Notes: generated by a model not told the origin, from the sequence alone. A stretch of DNA of 64,000 bases from Micrococcaceae bacterium RIT 802 (GCA_016892645.1 JAFEMX010000007.1:1-64000); one strand, 5' to 3'. Shown: positions 16,734-26,924, numbered from the stretch's first letter. Numbers and translations are program-made.

Positions 16734-18578
16734 ATGGCAACAACGGTCAGCGATTTTGTTATCGGACGCATCCGGGAATGGGGCGTCAGCCGTATTTTCG
16801 GTTTCCCCGGCGACGGAATCGGAGCCTTCGACGGGGCCCTGGGCAAGGCCGAACGCGACGGCGAGGGACTGGAGTACATCCGCCCCACGCATGAGGAGAT
16901 CTGCGCGCTGATGGCCACGGCGTACGCCAAGTTCACGGGGGAGGTCGGGGTGTGCGCGGCGACGTCCTCCCCCGGCGCGTTCCACCTGCTCAACGGCCTG
17001 TACGACGCCAAGATGGACAACCAGCCCGTGGTTGCCATCGTGGGGCAGCAGGGCCTGAGCTCCCTGGGCACCTTCACGCAGCAGGAGAGCAACCTCGAAC
17101 GCGCCGTGTCCGACGTCGCGGTCTACACGCAGACGGTGGTCTCGCCCAAGCAGGCCCAGGCCGTGGTGGACACCGCCTTCCGCATGGCGCGCGTCCGGCT
17201 CGGCCCCGCCGTCGTCATCCTCCCCCACGACGTCCAAAGCATGGAGATGCCCGAACTCGCACCGGAGAACTGGGTGTCCCGCTCCAGCGCCGTGGCCCCC
17301 TCGACCAGCATCGTGCCCCCGCGCGACGACATCCTCAAGGCCGCCGAGATCATCAATGCCGGGTCGCGGGTGACCTTCCTGGTCGGCCACGGATCCAATG
17401 GCGCGACGGACGAGGTCCTCAAGGCAGCCGAGCTGTGCGGTGCCGGGATCATCACCGCGCTGCGGGCCAAGCAGGTCATCTCCTCCGATGTCCCGTTCCA
17501 CACCCAGCAGCTCGGCTTGCTCGGTTCACGTCCGAGCATGGACCAGATCGCCGGCTGCGACACCCTGGTCCTGTTGGGGACCAACTACCCCTATGCCCAG
17601 TTCATGCCGAAGTCCGGACAGGCGCGGGGCATCCAGGTCGATCTCAAACCGGAGCAGATGGGGCTGCGCTACCCCACCGAGCTGAACCTCTGGGGCGACG
17701 TCAAGGAAACGCTGGCCGCCCTGATCCCGCACCTCGAGGACAAGACGGACAAGTCCTGGCAGCAGGGCATCATCGAGTCCATGAAGGAGTGGGAATCGGA
17801 GATGGAGGCCGAGGCGATGGTCTCCTACGACGATGGCGTGAACCCCCGCCGGGTCTACCACGAGCTCAACAAGCGGCTTCCCCCGCGCGCCATCGTGACC
17901 GCCGACGCCGGGTCGACGGCCGACTGGTACGGCCATCACATCCGCCTGCGCGAGGGCATGCTGGGCGATCTCTCCGGGCGCCTGGCCAGCATGTTGGCGG
18001 CCATGCCGTACGCCACGGCGGCGAAGTTCGCCCATCCCGAGCGCCCGGTGATCTGCACCATCGGCGACGGTGCCTTCCAGATGCTGGGCATGAACGAGCT
18101 CATCACCATCAAGAAGTACATGCAGCGGTGGGAGAACCCGCAGCTGATCATCATGATCCTGCACAACGACGACCTCACCCAGGTTTCCTGGGAGATGCGC
18201 ACCGAGGACGCCAACCCCGTGTGGTCGACCTCGCAGGACGTGGAGTCGATCGACTACGCCGGCTACGCGGAGCTGCTCGGCTTCACCGGCATCCGGGTCA
18301 AGAGCGACGACGACGTCGCCGCGGCGTGGGATGCGGCCTTCGCGCATCGCGGCATCACCGTCATCGACGCGTACACGAGCAAGAACGTCCCGCCGCTGCC
18401 GCCCAAGGTGGCCTTCGAGTTCGCCAAGAACACGGGCTTGGCGCTGCTCAAGGGCGATCCCGACGCGGCCGGGGTCATCCGCGACACCGCGAAGTCGGTG
18501 GTCACCGAGGGCGTGGAGCGGGTCAAGGGGGCGCTGCACCTGGGCCACGACGAGAAGGACGAGGACGGGAAGAAGTAG
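16734..18578 (+). CDS. Thiamine-diphosphate enzyme, pyruvate oxidase/acetolactate synthase type
   Basis: A 614-residue three-domain ThDP enzyme. The N-terminal PYR domain carries the activating glutamate in PTHEEICALMA (E54). The central domain resembles an FAD/transhydrogenase-like fold. The C-terminal PP domain shows the ThDP/Mg motif beginning TIGDGAFQMLGMNE and ending LIIMILHNDD. Closest in style to PoxB-like pyruvate oxidases (pyruvate to acetate and CO2) or acetolactate synthase-like proteins. A charged tail (GHDEKDEDGKK) ends it. AGGAGG precedes the ATG with ideal spacing. Monocistronic; exact substrate not resolved. Confidence 0.85.
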   Translation: MATTVSDFVIGRIREWGVSRIFGFPGDGIGAFDGALGKAERDGEGLEYIRPTHEEICALMATAYAKFTGEVGVCAATSSPGAFHLLNGLYDAKMDNQPVVAIVGQQGLSSLGTFTQQESNLERAVSDVAVYTQTVVSPKQAQAVVDTAFRMARVRLGPAVVILPHDVQSMEMPELAPENWVSRSSAVAPSTSIVPPRDDILKAAEIINAGSRVTFLVGHGSNGATDEVLKAAELCGAGIITALRAKQVISSDVPFHTQQLGLLGSRPSMDQIAGCDTLVLLGTNYPYAQFMPKSGQARGIQVDLKPEQMGLRYPTELNLWGDVKETLAALIPHLEDKTDKSWQQGIIESMKEWESEMEAEAMVSYDDGVNPRRVYHELNKRLPPRAIVTADAGSTADWYGHHIRLREGMLGDLSGRLASMLAAMPYATAAKFAHPERPVICTIGDGAFQMLGMNELITIKKYMQRWENPQLIIMILHNDDLTQVSWEMRTEDANPVWSTSQDVESIDYAGYAELLGFTGIRVKSDDDVAAAWDAAFAHRGITVIDAYTSKNVPPLPPKVAFEFAKNTGLALLKGDPDAAGVIRDTAKSVVTEGVERVKGALHLGHDEKDEDGKK

Positions 18579-18595
18579 CCGGGGCAGCCCCGCGC

Positions 18596-18618
18596 TGTGC
18601 CTCCCCCAGCGGGGCACA
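18596..18618. terminator. Hairpin downstream of the ThDP enzyme gene
   Basis: TGTGCC (18596-18601) pairs with GGCACA (18613-18618) around an 11-base C/G-rich loop that can pair further. It lies 18 bases after the stop and before the convergent hrpB gene. There is no T-tract, so it may be a barrier or a stabilising element. The remaining bases to 18802 show nothing recognisable. Confidence 0.4.
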
Positions 18619-18802
18619 GGACGGCGGATGAGGTGATGCGGCTGTGCCATCCGGCGGTGGCGTCCACGCGCGGCGGTCACGGAGTCCACGATTCATCCGT
18701 GCTGCACCCCTCGTTCGGAGCGCGAGGGGGAAGCGGATTGATCCTGAGTGTCGCGCGGACCGCGACGGTGATGCCCGGTCCGTGGCCTGACACGGCGATG
18801 CC

Positions 18803-21463
18803 CTACACCCTGCGTTTGGTCCTGGCCGTCGCCGGGGCGCTCCACGGGTCCTCCGGCCACGGGTGCTTCGGATACCTGCCACGCATCTCGGCGCGCACCT
18901 GGGCATAGGGGCCCGACCAGAAGGAAGCCAGGTCGTCCGTCACCGCCAGCGGCCGGCCGGCGGGCGACAACAGGTGGAAGAGTACCGGCACGCGTCCCCC
19001 TGCCAGCCGCGGCGTCTCGGCCCACCCAAAGCACTCCTGTAGTTTCACCGCGACCACCGGCCGTCCGTCGCCCTCGTCGATGGCCGGGTAGGTGATCCTG
19101 ACGTTCGAGCCGCTGGGGACCTGCAGCCGCTCGGGGGCCAGTTCACCGAACCGCGAGGCTTCGGGCCACGGCAACAGCCGGCGCAGCGGTTCGGCCAGGT
19201 CAATGGCTTTCACGCTCGCCCCGCCCGCCAGCGCGTTCAGCTCGGGGGCCAGCCATTCGTGCAACCGCCCCAGCAGTGCCTCCTCCGACATGTCGGGCCA
19301 CGGATCACCCAGTTCACGATGGAGCAGGGCCAGGCGACGGCGTAGCGCCTCGGCCGCGGTCGAGAATCCGATGACCTGCAAGCCGTCACGCTCGAGTGCC
19401 TTCGCCACCGCGGACCGGGCGTCCTCCACCGAGGCGCGCACCGGCGTCGTGCCCAGGACGATGCCTCCGAGTCGGCGTTCGCGGCGGGCCACCACCCGGC
19501 CCGACTCGAAACGCGCCTCCACCCGGTCGGTCAGCAGGTGGGTGGCAGCGGCCGCGGCCGTCTCCGGATCGAGCGGTGCGGCGGAACGGATGACGGCTCC
19601 GGTCCCGGCGGCCGCGCGGCCCGCGGCACGGGAGACCTCGGCGATGGCCAGCCACTCGTGCCCGGCCAACGGCGAACCCGTGGGAAGTCCGGCGCGCGTG
19701 CCCGAGGCCAGCAGGTAGCTCTGCCCGGCACCGCCGGTGACCCGGCGCGCGACCCGGTCCGGATAGGCCAGGGCCACCACGAGACCCGGCTCGCCGTGTG
19801 GGCCAACCGCCGGCCGTCCGGCGGCGGGGCCTCCCGTCGAGGGGGCGCGGGACGACATGGCGATCCCCTCCAACCGGGTGGACTCGCGCTTCCAGGCACG
19901 GGACGCCGGGTCGGAGCCGCCGCGCAGGGAGGCCAGGAGCCGGGTCAGGTCCGCCCCGGAGGCGCGGGCGTCGCCGGCGACCATCGCGACGATCTCCGCC
20001 ACCGTCCGGGCGGCCTTCTTCCGGCTGCTGCCGGGGGCGGATGCGAGCCAGGTGGTCCCCTCGATGAGTGCCCGGGCCAGGCGCGGTTCGGCGGGGATGC
20101 CGGTCAGGGTGCGTCCCAGGCCGGTGGCCAGGCCCTCGGGGTCGATGGCCCCGAGTTCGGCCAACACCTCGAGGGCCTCGCGCAACGCGGCGGCAGGTGG
20201 TGGGTCCGGCAGCTTCAGGCCGCGCCCGCCGGGTGCGCCCCAACAGGCCAGCGTCAGGGCGGCACCGTCCAGTTCGGCGACGGCGATCTCCGGGGTCGGA
20301 TGTGCCGGCGCCGCGCCGAAGGTCTTCTGGTCGAAGCAGCGCACCACCGTTCCGGGTCCCTGGCGGGCGGCACGACCGGCCCGCTGGTCGCAGGAGGCGC
20401 GGAAGGCGGAGACGGTGACCAGGCCGGTCATGCCCCGGGTGGCGTCGCGGCGGGGTTCACGGGACAGTCCGGAGTCGATGACCAGGCGGACGCCGGGGAC
20501 CGTGAGCGAGGATTCGGCGAGCGAGGTCGAGACGACCACGCGCGGCGGGTCTCCGGGCCGGCGGCCGGAGACCGCCCGGTCCTGGGTGGCGGCGTCGGCC
20601 TGGCCATGCAGCTCGAGCACTTCGGTGGCCGACCCGGCCAGCCGGCGGCGCAGGGTGGTTGCAACCTGGCCGACTTCCCACGCGCCGGGCACGAACACGA
20701 GGGCGTCGATGCCCGGGTCCTCGGCGAGCGCGTTCCGGTGTGCCGCAGCGGCGGTGGCGGCCACATGGTCGAGGAAGGAGCGGGTCACTCCGCGTTCGTC
20801 CAGCCGGGGCCCGGGTGCAGGCTCCCACCGGGTGGCCAGGGGGTGCAGCGCGGAGGGGCAGTCGATGACGGGGGCCGGCCCCTCGCCGTCGTACTGCCCG
20901 ATCAGCGCCGCGAACCGCGGGGCGTCCAGGGTCGCTGACATGGCCAGGAAGGCCAGGTCGCCACGCAATTCGTGGACCTCGGCGAGCAGGCCGATCAGCA
21001 GGTCGATGTCCAGGGCCCGTTCGTGCACCTCGTCGATGATGACCGCCGCGATGCCGTCGAGCCCGGGGTCCGCAAGCAGCCGGCGCAGCAGGATCCCCGG
21101 GGTCACGAACTCCACCAGCGTTCCCGGCCCGGCCACGTGTTCGCCGCGGACCGTGTAGCCGACACGGTCGCCCATCCGGCTGCCGTCGAGCTGGGCCAGC
21201 CGGCGGGCCGCCGCGCGGGCGGCCACGCGGCGCGGTTGGGTCACGATGACGCGTCCGGCGAGGTTCGCCACCAGCGGAGGGACCAGGGTGGTCTTGCCCG
21301 TCCCCGGCGGTGCCTGCACCACGGCGGTCCCCGCCGGGGCATGCTCGGACAGCGCGGCTTCGAGGTCCGCCAGGGATTCGGCAAAGACGAGCCCGGTGCC
21401 GATGGCTGCCAGATCGAACGGCCGGTCGGCCGTACTGGACGGGCCGGAGGACTGGGGATTCAC
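18803..21463 (-). CDS. hrpB: ATP-dependent RNA helicase HrpB
   Basis: An 886-residue DEAH-type helicase. Motif I is APPGTGKTTLV (about 52-62), motif Ia TQPRRVAARAAA, motif II the variant DEVHERALD (about 143-151), motif III AMSATLD, motif V VVSTSLAESSLTVPG and motif VI QRAGRAARQGPGTVVRCF. The C-terminal HrpB-specific region (about 560-880) is complete, ending with the conserved SFWSGPYAQVRAEMRGRYPKH family tail. Start: a GTG just after GGAGGG, which lies very close to it. HrpB's physiological RNA target is not well defined in any organism. Confidence 0.93.
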   Translation of the reverse strand: MNPQSSGPSSTADRPFDLAAIGTGLVFAESLADLEAALSEHAPAGTAVVQAPPGTGKTTLVPPLVANLAGRVIVTQPRRVAARAAARRLAQLDGSRMGDRVGYTVRGEHVAGPGTLVEFVTPGILLRRLLADPGLDGIAAVIIDEVHERALDIDLLIGLLAEVHELRGDLAFLAMSATLDAPRFAALIGQYDGEGPAPVIDCPSALHPLATRWEPAPGPRLDERGVTRSFLDHVAATAAAAHRNALAEDPGIDALVFVPGAWEVGQVATTLRRRLAGSATEVLELHGQADAATQDRAVSGRRPGDPPRVVVSTSLAESSLTVPGVRLVIDSGLSREPRRDATRGMTGLVTVSAFRASCDQRAGRAARQGPGTVVRCFDQKTFGAAPAHPTPEIAVAELDGAALTLACWGAPGGRGLKLPDPPPAAALREALEVLAELGAIDPEGLATGLGRTLTGIPAEPRLARALIEGTTWLASAPGSSRKKAARTVAEIVAMVAGDARASGADLTRLLASLRGGSDPASRAWKRESTRLEGIAMSSRAPSTGGPAAGRPAVGPHGEPGLVVALAYPDRVARRVTGGAGQSYLLASGTRAGLPTGSPLAGHEWLAIAEVSRAAGRAAAGTGAVIRSAAPLDPETAAAAATHLLTDRVEARFESGRVVARRERRLGGIVLGTTPVRASVEDARSAVAKALERDGLQVIGFSTAAEALRRRLALLHRELGDPWPDMSEEALLGRLHEWLAPELNALAGGASVKAIDLAEPLRRLLPWPEASRFGELAPERLQVPSGSNVRITYPAIDEGDGRPVVAVKLQECFGWAETPRLAGGRVPVLFHLLSPAGRPLAVTDDLASFWSGPYAQVRAEMRGRYPKHPWPEDPWSAPATARTKRRV

Positions 21464-21494
21464 CCCTCCATTGTGCCCGGTAGGGCGCGCCGAC

Positions 21495-22433
21495 CTAGTC
21501 GAAGGTCAGCACCAGGCGCCCCCGGACACCGCCGCCCTCCAACGTCGTGTGGGCCTCGGCTGCGCGATCGGCCGGCAGGATGGCGGCGACGTTCGGGGTC
21601 AGCACCCCGTCCTCCACAAACCGGCGCAGCTGGTCCAGCTTGCCGTCGGCGTGGTAGTCCTCGGCGACCGCCACCCGGTGGATCGTGATGCCGCGTTCGC
21701 TGGGCCCCTCCCAGTAACGCACGGTGGCGAATCCGCCGCCGTCCTTGACCGCCGGCAGACCCAGCTCGTTCTGCACGGCGCCGTCGAGCATGCCGTCCAC
21801 GCCCTCCGGGAAGAGACGGCGGATGTGCTTCGCGACGCTCTCACCCCGCGGGACCATGTGGTCCGGGCCCAGCGCCTCGACGATGCGGCGGTCCTTCTCG
21901 GCGAAGTCCGCGATCACGGTCAGCCCGGCGTGCTTGGCCAATTGGACCGTGTAGCCGCCGAGCGTTCCGGCGGCTCCGGTGACGGCCAGGACCTGTCCGG
22001 GTTGCAGGTCGAGCCGGCGCAGCGTCTGCAGCGCGGTCAGCCCGTTCATCGGCAGCGTGGAGGCCGTCTCCAATTCCGCCCCAGCCGGGGTGTAGGCGAC
22101 GGAGTCAGCGTCGGCCACCAGGTAGGAGACGTAGGCACCCCCATGTTCGCCGGCGGGCAGGGCGATGGCCATGACCTCGTCGCCCACCTCGAACGGCGCG
22201 CCCTCGCCGACCTCGTCGACGATGCCGGCGGCATCCATACCGGGAACGTAGGGTGACGACTTGGCCTTTGCGACCTGTTTGTTGCCGCCGGAGCGCACGA
22301 CGGTGTCCGTCGGGCTCACGGCGACGGCGCGGACCTTGATCCGCACCTGCCCCGGTCCGGCGTGCGGCTCCGGAACCTCGTGGATGGCGAGGGCGTCCGG
22401 CCCTCCGAACTCTGTGACTCCGATGACCTTCAT
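21495..22433 (-). CDS. NADP-dependent quinone oxidoreductase-like (MDR superfamily) enzyme
   Basis: A 312-residue zinc-independent medium-chain reductase. It has an N-terminal GroES-like domain (MKVIGVTEFGGPDALAI, about 1-120) and a nucleotide-binding domain with VLAVTGAAGTLGGYTVQLAKHAG (about 145-165). No zinc ligands are visible, placing it with quinone/zeta-crystallin-type oxidoreductases that reduce quinones or enones with NADPH. Start: the ATG opening the conserved MKVIG; the reading frame continues far upstream but without plausible sequence. Divergent from lgt by 132 bases. Confidence 0.88.
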   Translation of the reverse strand: MKVIGVTEFGGPDALAIHEVPEPHAGPGQVRIKVRAVAVSPTDTVVRSGGNKQVAKAKSSPYVPGMDAAGIVDEVGEGAPFEVGDEVMAIALPAGEHGGAYVSYLVADADSVAYTPAGAELETASTLPMNGLTALQTLRRLDLQPGQVLAVTGAAGTLGGYTVQLAKHAGLTVIADFAEKDRRIVEALGPDHMVPRGESVAKHIRRLFPEGVDGMLDGAVQNELGLPAVKDGGGFATVRYWEGPSERGITIHRVAVAEDYHADGKLDQLRRFVEDGVLTPNVAAILPADRAAEAHTTLEGGGVRGRLVLTFD

Positions 22434-22565
22434 GACGGCGACAACCACGACCCCGGTCCGCCTATTCCTGCCACCCGTGAGCCGCGTCTCTTCCGCCATT
22501 CCGCCCGGCGGCCCAAAGAATGGCATGATCGAACCTGACAACACCCCCTGACACGTAGGGTTCCG

Positions 22566-23573
22566 ATGTACCTTCCCGCCAGCATTCCCAGCCCCGATCC
22601 CGTCCTGTCCCAGCTTCATCTGGGGCCGCTGACGATCCACACCTACGCCCTGTGCATCCTGGCCGGCATCGTCGCGGCCATCGTGATCACCCAGAAGCGC
22701 CTGGCACGCCGCGGCGGCAACCCGGAGACGGTCCTGGACGTGGTCCTCTGGTGCGTTCCACTGGGCCTGGTGGGGGCGCGTTTCTACCACGTGTTCACGC
22801 ACATCGGTGACTACTTCTACCCGGGCGCGGACCCGTGGGACATCATCAAGATCTGGGACGGCGGCAACGCCCTCTACGGGTCGCTGCTCGGTGGAGCCCT
22901 CGGCGTCTACATCGGCTGCCGGCGGGCCGGCGTGCGGTTCCTGTCCTTCGCCGACGCCGTGGCCCCGGCCCTGCTGGTGGCACAGTCGATCGGCCGGCTC
23001 GGCAACTGGTTCAACCACGAGCTCTTCGGCCTGCCCACCACGCTGCCCTGGGGCCTGCAGATCGAGTCTTCCAATCCGAAGTTCCCCGCCGACGCACCCA
23101 TCGGCACCCTGTTCCACCCGCTGTTCCTCTACGAGATCATCTGGAACCTCATCGGCGTGGCCATCATCTTGTTCCTCGAGCGCAAGATCCGCGCCCGCTG
23201 GGGCCGCACCCTGGGCCTCTACCTCATCTGGTACGGACTGGGACGCAGCTGGCTCGAGGCCATCCGCATCGATCCCACCTCCGACGGATTCCTCGGGATC
23301 CCCGCGAACATGTGGACCTCGTTCGCGGCGATCGCCCTGGGTCTCATCCTGTTCATCGTCCAGGGCATCCGGCACCGCGAACCGGAAACCTCGGTCTACC
23401 GTGAGGGTTTCGAGCCGGCGGACGACGAGGCCACCACCGAAGCCGCCGTCGGGAACCCGTCCGGTGTCCCAGCCGACGACGGCGCTCCGGCGGAAGGCCC
23501 CCAGGACACCAGCACGACGACGGAACCCGGCTCCGAGGCGGGCCCCACGGAGACGAAACGCACCGGACTGTAG
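22566..23573 (+). CDS. lgt: Prolipoprotein diacylglyceryl transferase
   Basis: A 335-residue integral membrane enzyme that adds diacylglycerol from phosphatidylglycerol to the lipobox cysteine of prolipoproteins, the first step of lipoprotein maturation. About seven hydrophobic helices; signatures include GLVGARFYHVFTH (about 64-76) and QSIGRLGNWFNHELFGLP (about 141-158) with the catalytic Arg/Asn region. The last 60 residues are an acidic, Thr/Ala/Pro-rich tail, common in actinobacterial Lgt. The Tat lipoprotein at 55.6 kb is one local client. Confidence 0.95.
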   Translation: MYLPASIPSPDPVLSQLHLGPLTIHTYALCILAGIVAAIVITQKRLARRGGNPETVLDVVLWCVPLGLVGARFYHVFTHIGDYFYPGADPWDIIKIWDGGNALYGSLLGGALGVYIGCRRAGVRFLSFADAVAPALLVAQSIGRLGNWFNHELFGLPTTLPWGLQIESSNPKFPADAPIGTLFHPLFLYEIIWNLIGVAIILFLERKIRARWGRTLGLYLIWYGLGRSWLEAIRIDPTSDGFLGIPANMWTSFAAIALGLILFIVQGIRHREPETSVYREGFEPADDEATTEAAVGNPSGVPADDGAPAEGPQDTSTTTEPGSEAGPTETKRTGL

Positions 23574-23641
23574 GCCAACGGGGCGCGGCCGGGCGATGAT
23601 CGCTTGGCCTGCGTTCCGGCCCCGCAGCGGGACCACACTGC

Positions 23642-24043
23642 TCAGGTGATTTTGTCGAAAGTGCAGCTGGGGCCGCTCGCGCTAGCAAGCCTGGCATCGC
23701 AGGTGATCAATACCGCATCAAGCCGTTCCGCCAAGGCCACGTAGGCTGCGTCATAGGCCGTGATGTCGTGACGGAGCTCCCACATGCGTTCCAGCAACGG
23801 AGGCAGCGGCATCCGCCTGATGGGAAAACCCCCTAGATGCGCCAAGGCGCTGGGAGCGACCTGCTCGAGTCCTGCGTTGCCCCCGGCCATGCCACGAAGG
23901 GCGGACACGATCTCCGCATCCAGGTGGGCAGGCGCGAACAGCGTGTCGCCCGCGGCCAGTCGTTCGGCAACGAGGGAGTGCCGTGGATCGTCGGCGGCAT
24001 AGAACACCGCGAGGACCGAAGCATCAACCACCGCCAGGCTCAC
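23642..24043 (-). CDS. vapC: PIN-domain ribonuclease toxin, VapC type
   Basis: A 133-residue PIN-fold protein. The acidic Mg2+-binding residues are visible: VVDASVLAVF (Asp near 7), HLDAEIVSALR (Glu near 44), YDAAYVALAE (Asp near 98) and LITCDARLA (Asp near 116). VapC toxins cleave tRNA or rRNA and are neutralised by the cognate VapB. GTG start overlaps the vapB stop by four bases (GTGA), the typical coupling. All four acidic positions are intact, so the toxin is predicted to be active. Confidence 0.9.
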   Translation of the reverse strand: MSLAVVDASVLAVFYAADDPRHSLVAERLAAGDTLFAPAHLDAEIVSALRGMAGGNAGLEQVAPSALAHLGGFPIRRMPLPPLLERMWELRHDITAYDAAYVALAERLDAVLITCDARLASASGPSCTFDKIT

Positions 24044-24270
24044 GACGCCTCGCGCACCTCCCGCACCGCTGCCACCGCTTCCTCGGCCGTAACCCCTGTC
24101 CCGCGAGGTGGCGAGTAGGCAGCAACGTAATCAGCGACACGCACTGCCTGCGCTACCTCCGCTAGCCGGTCGACGACGAACGCGCTCAGCGACTGGCGGC
24201 TGTCCTCGGCCGCCGCAACAAGTGCGGCGTAGACGTCATCAGGGACGTCGCGCAGGTTCATCCGCTTCAT
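24040..24270 (-). CDS. vapB: VapB/FitA-type ribbon-helix-helix antitoxin
   Basis: The 76-residue antitoxin begins MKRMNLRDVPDDVYAALVAAAEDS, the FitA-like ribbon-helix-helix signature. Its C-terminus (AVAAVREVREAS) is amphipathic and should plug the VapC active site. The start codon is itself part of an inverted repeat (24270-24288), so the mRNA is probably leaderless or very short-leadered, with no Shine-Dalgarno. Upstream in-frame extension is unlikely because it would read through the operator. Confidence 0.88.
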   Translation of the reverse strand: MKRMNLRDVPDDVYAALVAAAEDSRQSLSAFVVDRLAEVAQAVRVADYVAAYSPPRGTGVTAEEAVAAVREVREAS

Positions 24271-24288
24271 GGTGCCATGATGGCACCA
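24270..24288. promoter_or_regulatory. VapBC autoregulatory operator
   Basis: TGGTGCCA-3-TGGCACCA is a perfect 8-base inverted repeat that abuts and overlaps the vapB start codon. Toxin-antitoxin RHH proteins bind such palindromes cooperatively with VapC to repress their own operon. The position suggests the site covers the transcription start. Confidence 0.65.
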
Positions 24289-24383
24289 ATGCCGCGCAAG
24301 TGCCAGAGCGGAGCACCGAGAGTGCCGCCACGGCCCATCCATGACCGCCGGACCGCTGAGGGCCGGCCCCGCCGATCACCAAG

Positions 24384-26924
24384 TCAGCTGTCCAGCCTCG
24401 CCCGCAAATAGGGCGCGGTCCGGCTGTCGGTCGAGTGGGCCACCTGCTCCGGCGTTCCCTCGGCCATGATCCGGCCGCCCTCGTCGCCGCCGGAGGGGCC
24501 GAGGTCCACCACCCAATCGGCCGCTGCCACGACGTCCATCTCGTGTTCGACCACCACCACCGTGTTCCCGGCGTCGACCAGGCGGTTCAGCTGGGCTAGC
24601 AGCAGTTGGACGTCGGCCGGGTGCAGTCCGGTGGTCGGCTCGTCGAGCAGGTAGAGCGTATGTCCGCGCCGGGCGCGCTGGAGTTCGGTGGCCAGCTTGA
24701 TCCGCTGTGCCTCGCCCCCGGAGAGCTCGGTGGCCGGCTGGCCCAGACGCAGGTAGCCGAGCCCGACCTGGCGCAATGTCTCCAGGCTCCGCGCGGCAGC
24801 CGGCACCTCTGACAGGAAGCCCGCGGCCTCGTCGACGCTCAGGGCCAGCACCTCGGCGATATTGCGGCCCTCGTACGTGACCTCGAGCGTCTCGGGGTTG
24901 TAGCGGGTGCCATGGCAGACCGGACACGGCCCGTAGCTGCCGGGCAGGAACAAGAGCTCGACGGCGATGAACCCCTCGCCCTGGCAGTTCTCGCACCGCC
25001 CGCCGGCCACGTTGAACGAGAAACGCCCGGCCCCGTAGCCGCGCGCCTTCGCCTCGTCGGTGGCGGCATAGGTCTTGCGGACCGCATCGAACAGACCGGT
25101 GTACGTGGCCAGGTTCGAGCGCGGGGTGCGCCCGATCGGCTTCTGGTCGACCTTCACCAGCCGGCCGATGCCCTCCGCGCCGTGGATGGCCCCCACCCGC
25201 GGTGACTCGCCCGCGGTGGAAGCCTCGTCGTCGTCCTCGGTGTCGGTGACCGGGGTGCGTACCAGTTCCCCGACGGCGTCGGCCAGCACGCGGCTGACCA
25301 GGGTCGACTTGCCCGAACCGGAGACGCCGGTGACGGCGGTGAGCACGCCCAGCGGGATCCGGGCGTCGAGGCCCTCGAGGTTGTGCATTGTGATGCCTGT
25401 CAGTTCCAGTTGCCCGCTCGGCACCCGGCCCGTGGAGGCCAGGCGCGGGCGGTCGCCGTCGTCGAACAGGTAGGAGCGGGTCAGCGATCCGGCGATGTCG
25501 GCGAGGCCGTCGACGGCACCGGAATAGAGCACCTCTCCCCCGCCCTCTCCGGCGCGCGGCCCGACGTCGACGATCCAGTCGGCCCGCCGCACCACGTCCA
25601 TGTTGTGCTCGACGACGAACACCGAGTTTCCCCCGGACTTCAGCTCCTCGAGCACGGCCAGCAGCGGTTCGGCGTCGGCGGGGTGCAGACCGGCCGACGG
25701 CTCGTCCAGGACGTACACCACCCCGAACAGGCCCGAGCGCAGCTGGGTGGCGATCCGCAGCCGTTGCATCTCCCCGGGCGAGAGCGTGGTGGTCCCCCGG
25801 TCCAGGCTCAGGTAGCCCAGCCCCAGCCCGATGAGCACGCCGATCCGCTCGACCAGGTCGGCGGCAATGGTCGCGGCGACCTCGCTGCGTTCGCCGGAGG
25901 ACCCGGACGACGACGCCGCGCCGGCCTCGTAGTCGCCCTCCGCGAGCGCGGCGGCCGGTTCCAGCAGTGCCGCGAGCTCGCCCAGGGGCAGCCGGTTCAC
26001 CTCGGAGATGGTTTGCCCGGCGAAGGTGACGGCGAGCGCCGCCACCGTCAGGCCGGTGCCACCGCATTCGGCGCAGGGGCCCGAGACCATGAACCCCAGG
26101 ACCCGGTCACGCATGGTCGCGGACTTCGAGTCGGCCAAGGTGTGCATGACATGCCGCTTCGCGCTCCAGAAACGGCCCTTGTAGGGCTTTTCCACCCGGT
26201 CGCGCAGCGGCCTGACCTGCACCACGGGCTGCTCGTCGGTGAACAGCAGCCAGTCGCGGTCCTTCTGCGGCAGCGTCCGCCAGGGTGCGTCGATGTCGTA
26301 GCCCAGTTCGACGGAGACGTCCCGCAGGTTCTTGCCCTGCCACGCACCGGGCCAGGCAGCCACCGCGCCCTCGCGGATGGACAGGTCGGGGTTGGGCACC
26401 AGCGTCTGCTCGGTGACCGTGTGGGAGACGCCGAGCCCGTGGCAGACCGGACAGGCACCGACGGCGGTATTCGGTGAGAACGAGTCCGAATCCAGACGCG
26501 TGGCACCCTCGGGATAGCTGCCGGCCCGCGAATAGAGCATGCGCAGCGAGTTCGACAGCGTCGTCAGGGTGCCCACGCTCGAGCGCGAGCTCGGGGTGCC
26601 GCGACGTTGCTGCAGGGCCACCGCCGGGGGAAGGCCCGTGATGGATTCGACCTTCGGGGTGTTTCCCTGCTGGATCAGCCGGCGGGCGTAGGGGGCGACG
26701 GATTCGAGGAAGCGGCGTTGCGCCTCGGCGAAGATGGTGCCGAAGGCCAGGGAGGACTTGCCCGATCCTGACACCCCGGTGAACGCGACGATGGCGTCGC
26801 GCGGCACATCCACGTCGACATCCACCAGATTGTTCTCCCGGGCACCGCGCACCCGGACGAAGCCGTCCACCAGTTCCTGGCCGGAGGCAGTCTGCGGTCC
26901 GGCAACCGTCGTTAGATTATTCAC
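24384..26924 (-). CDS. UvrA-like ABC excinuclease subunit paralogue (drug-resistance type)
   Basis: An 846-residue protein with two ABC ATPase halves. Walker A motifs are [14 protein letters not shown] (about 49-62) and [14 protein letters not shown] (about 525-538); signature motifs are [12 protein letters not shown] and [12 protein letters not shown]; Walker B regions include [13 protein letters not shown] and [13 protein letters not shown]. Zinc-finger pairs CPVCHG/CAECGG and CENCQG/CPVCHG are kept. It is about 100 residues shorter than housekeeping UvrA (~950), as seen in the UvrA2/DrrC-like paralogues that protect against DNA-binding drugs. GTG start with AGGG eight bases ahead. No export genes or toxin-biosynthesis genes are adjacent. 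Confidence 0.87.
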   Translation of the reverse strand: MNNLTTVAGPQTASGQELVDGFVRVRGARENNLVDVDVDVPRDAIVAFTGVSGSGKSSLAFGTIFAEAQRRFLESVAPYARRLIQQGNTPKVESITGLPPAVALQQRRGTPSSRSSVGTLTTLSNSLRMLYSRAGSYPEGATRLDSDSFSPNTAVGACPVCHGLGVSHTVTEQTLVPNPDLSIREGAVAAWPGAWQGKNLRDVSVELGYDIDAPWRTLPQKDRDWLLFTDEQPVVQVRPLRDRVEKPYKGRFWSAKRHVMHTLADSKSATMRDRVLGFMVSGPCAECGGTGLTVAALAVTFAGQTISEVNRLPLGELAALLEPAAALAEGDYEAGAASSSGSSGERSEVAATIAADLVERIGVLIGLGLGYLSLDRGTTTLSPGEMQRLRIATQLRSGLFGVVYVLDEPSAGLHPADAEPLLAVLEELKSGGNSVFVVEHNMDVVRRADWIVDVGPRAGEGGGEVLYSGAVDGLADIAGSLTRSYLFDDGDRPRLASTGRVPSGQLELTGITMHNLEGLDARIPLGVLTAVTGVSGSGKSTLVSRVLADAVGELVRTPVTDTEDDDEASTAGESPRVGAIHGAEGIGRLVKVDQKPIGRTPRSNLATYTGLFDAVRKTYAATDEAKARGYGAGRFSFNVAGGRCENCQGEGFIAVELLFLPGSYGPCPVCHGTRYNPETLEVTYEGRNIAEVLALSVDEAAGFLSEVPAAARSLETLRQVGLGYLRLGQPATELSGGEAQRIKLATELQRARRGHTLYLLDEPTTGLHPADVQLLLAQLNRLVDAGNTVVVVEHEMDVVAAADWVVDLGPSGGDEGGRIMAEGTPEQVAHSTDSRTAPYLRARLDS

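Noticed and set aside
22434-23636. Upstream extension of the quinone oxidoreductase frame through lgt
   Set aside because: It reads antisense to lgt, and the conserved MDR fold begins at MKVIG.
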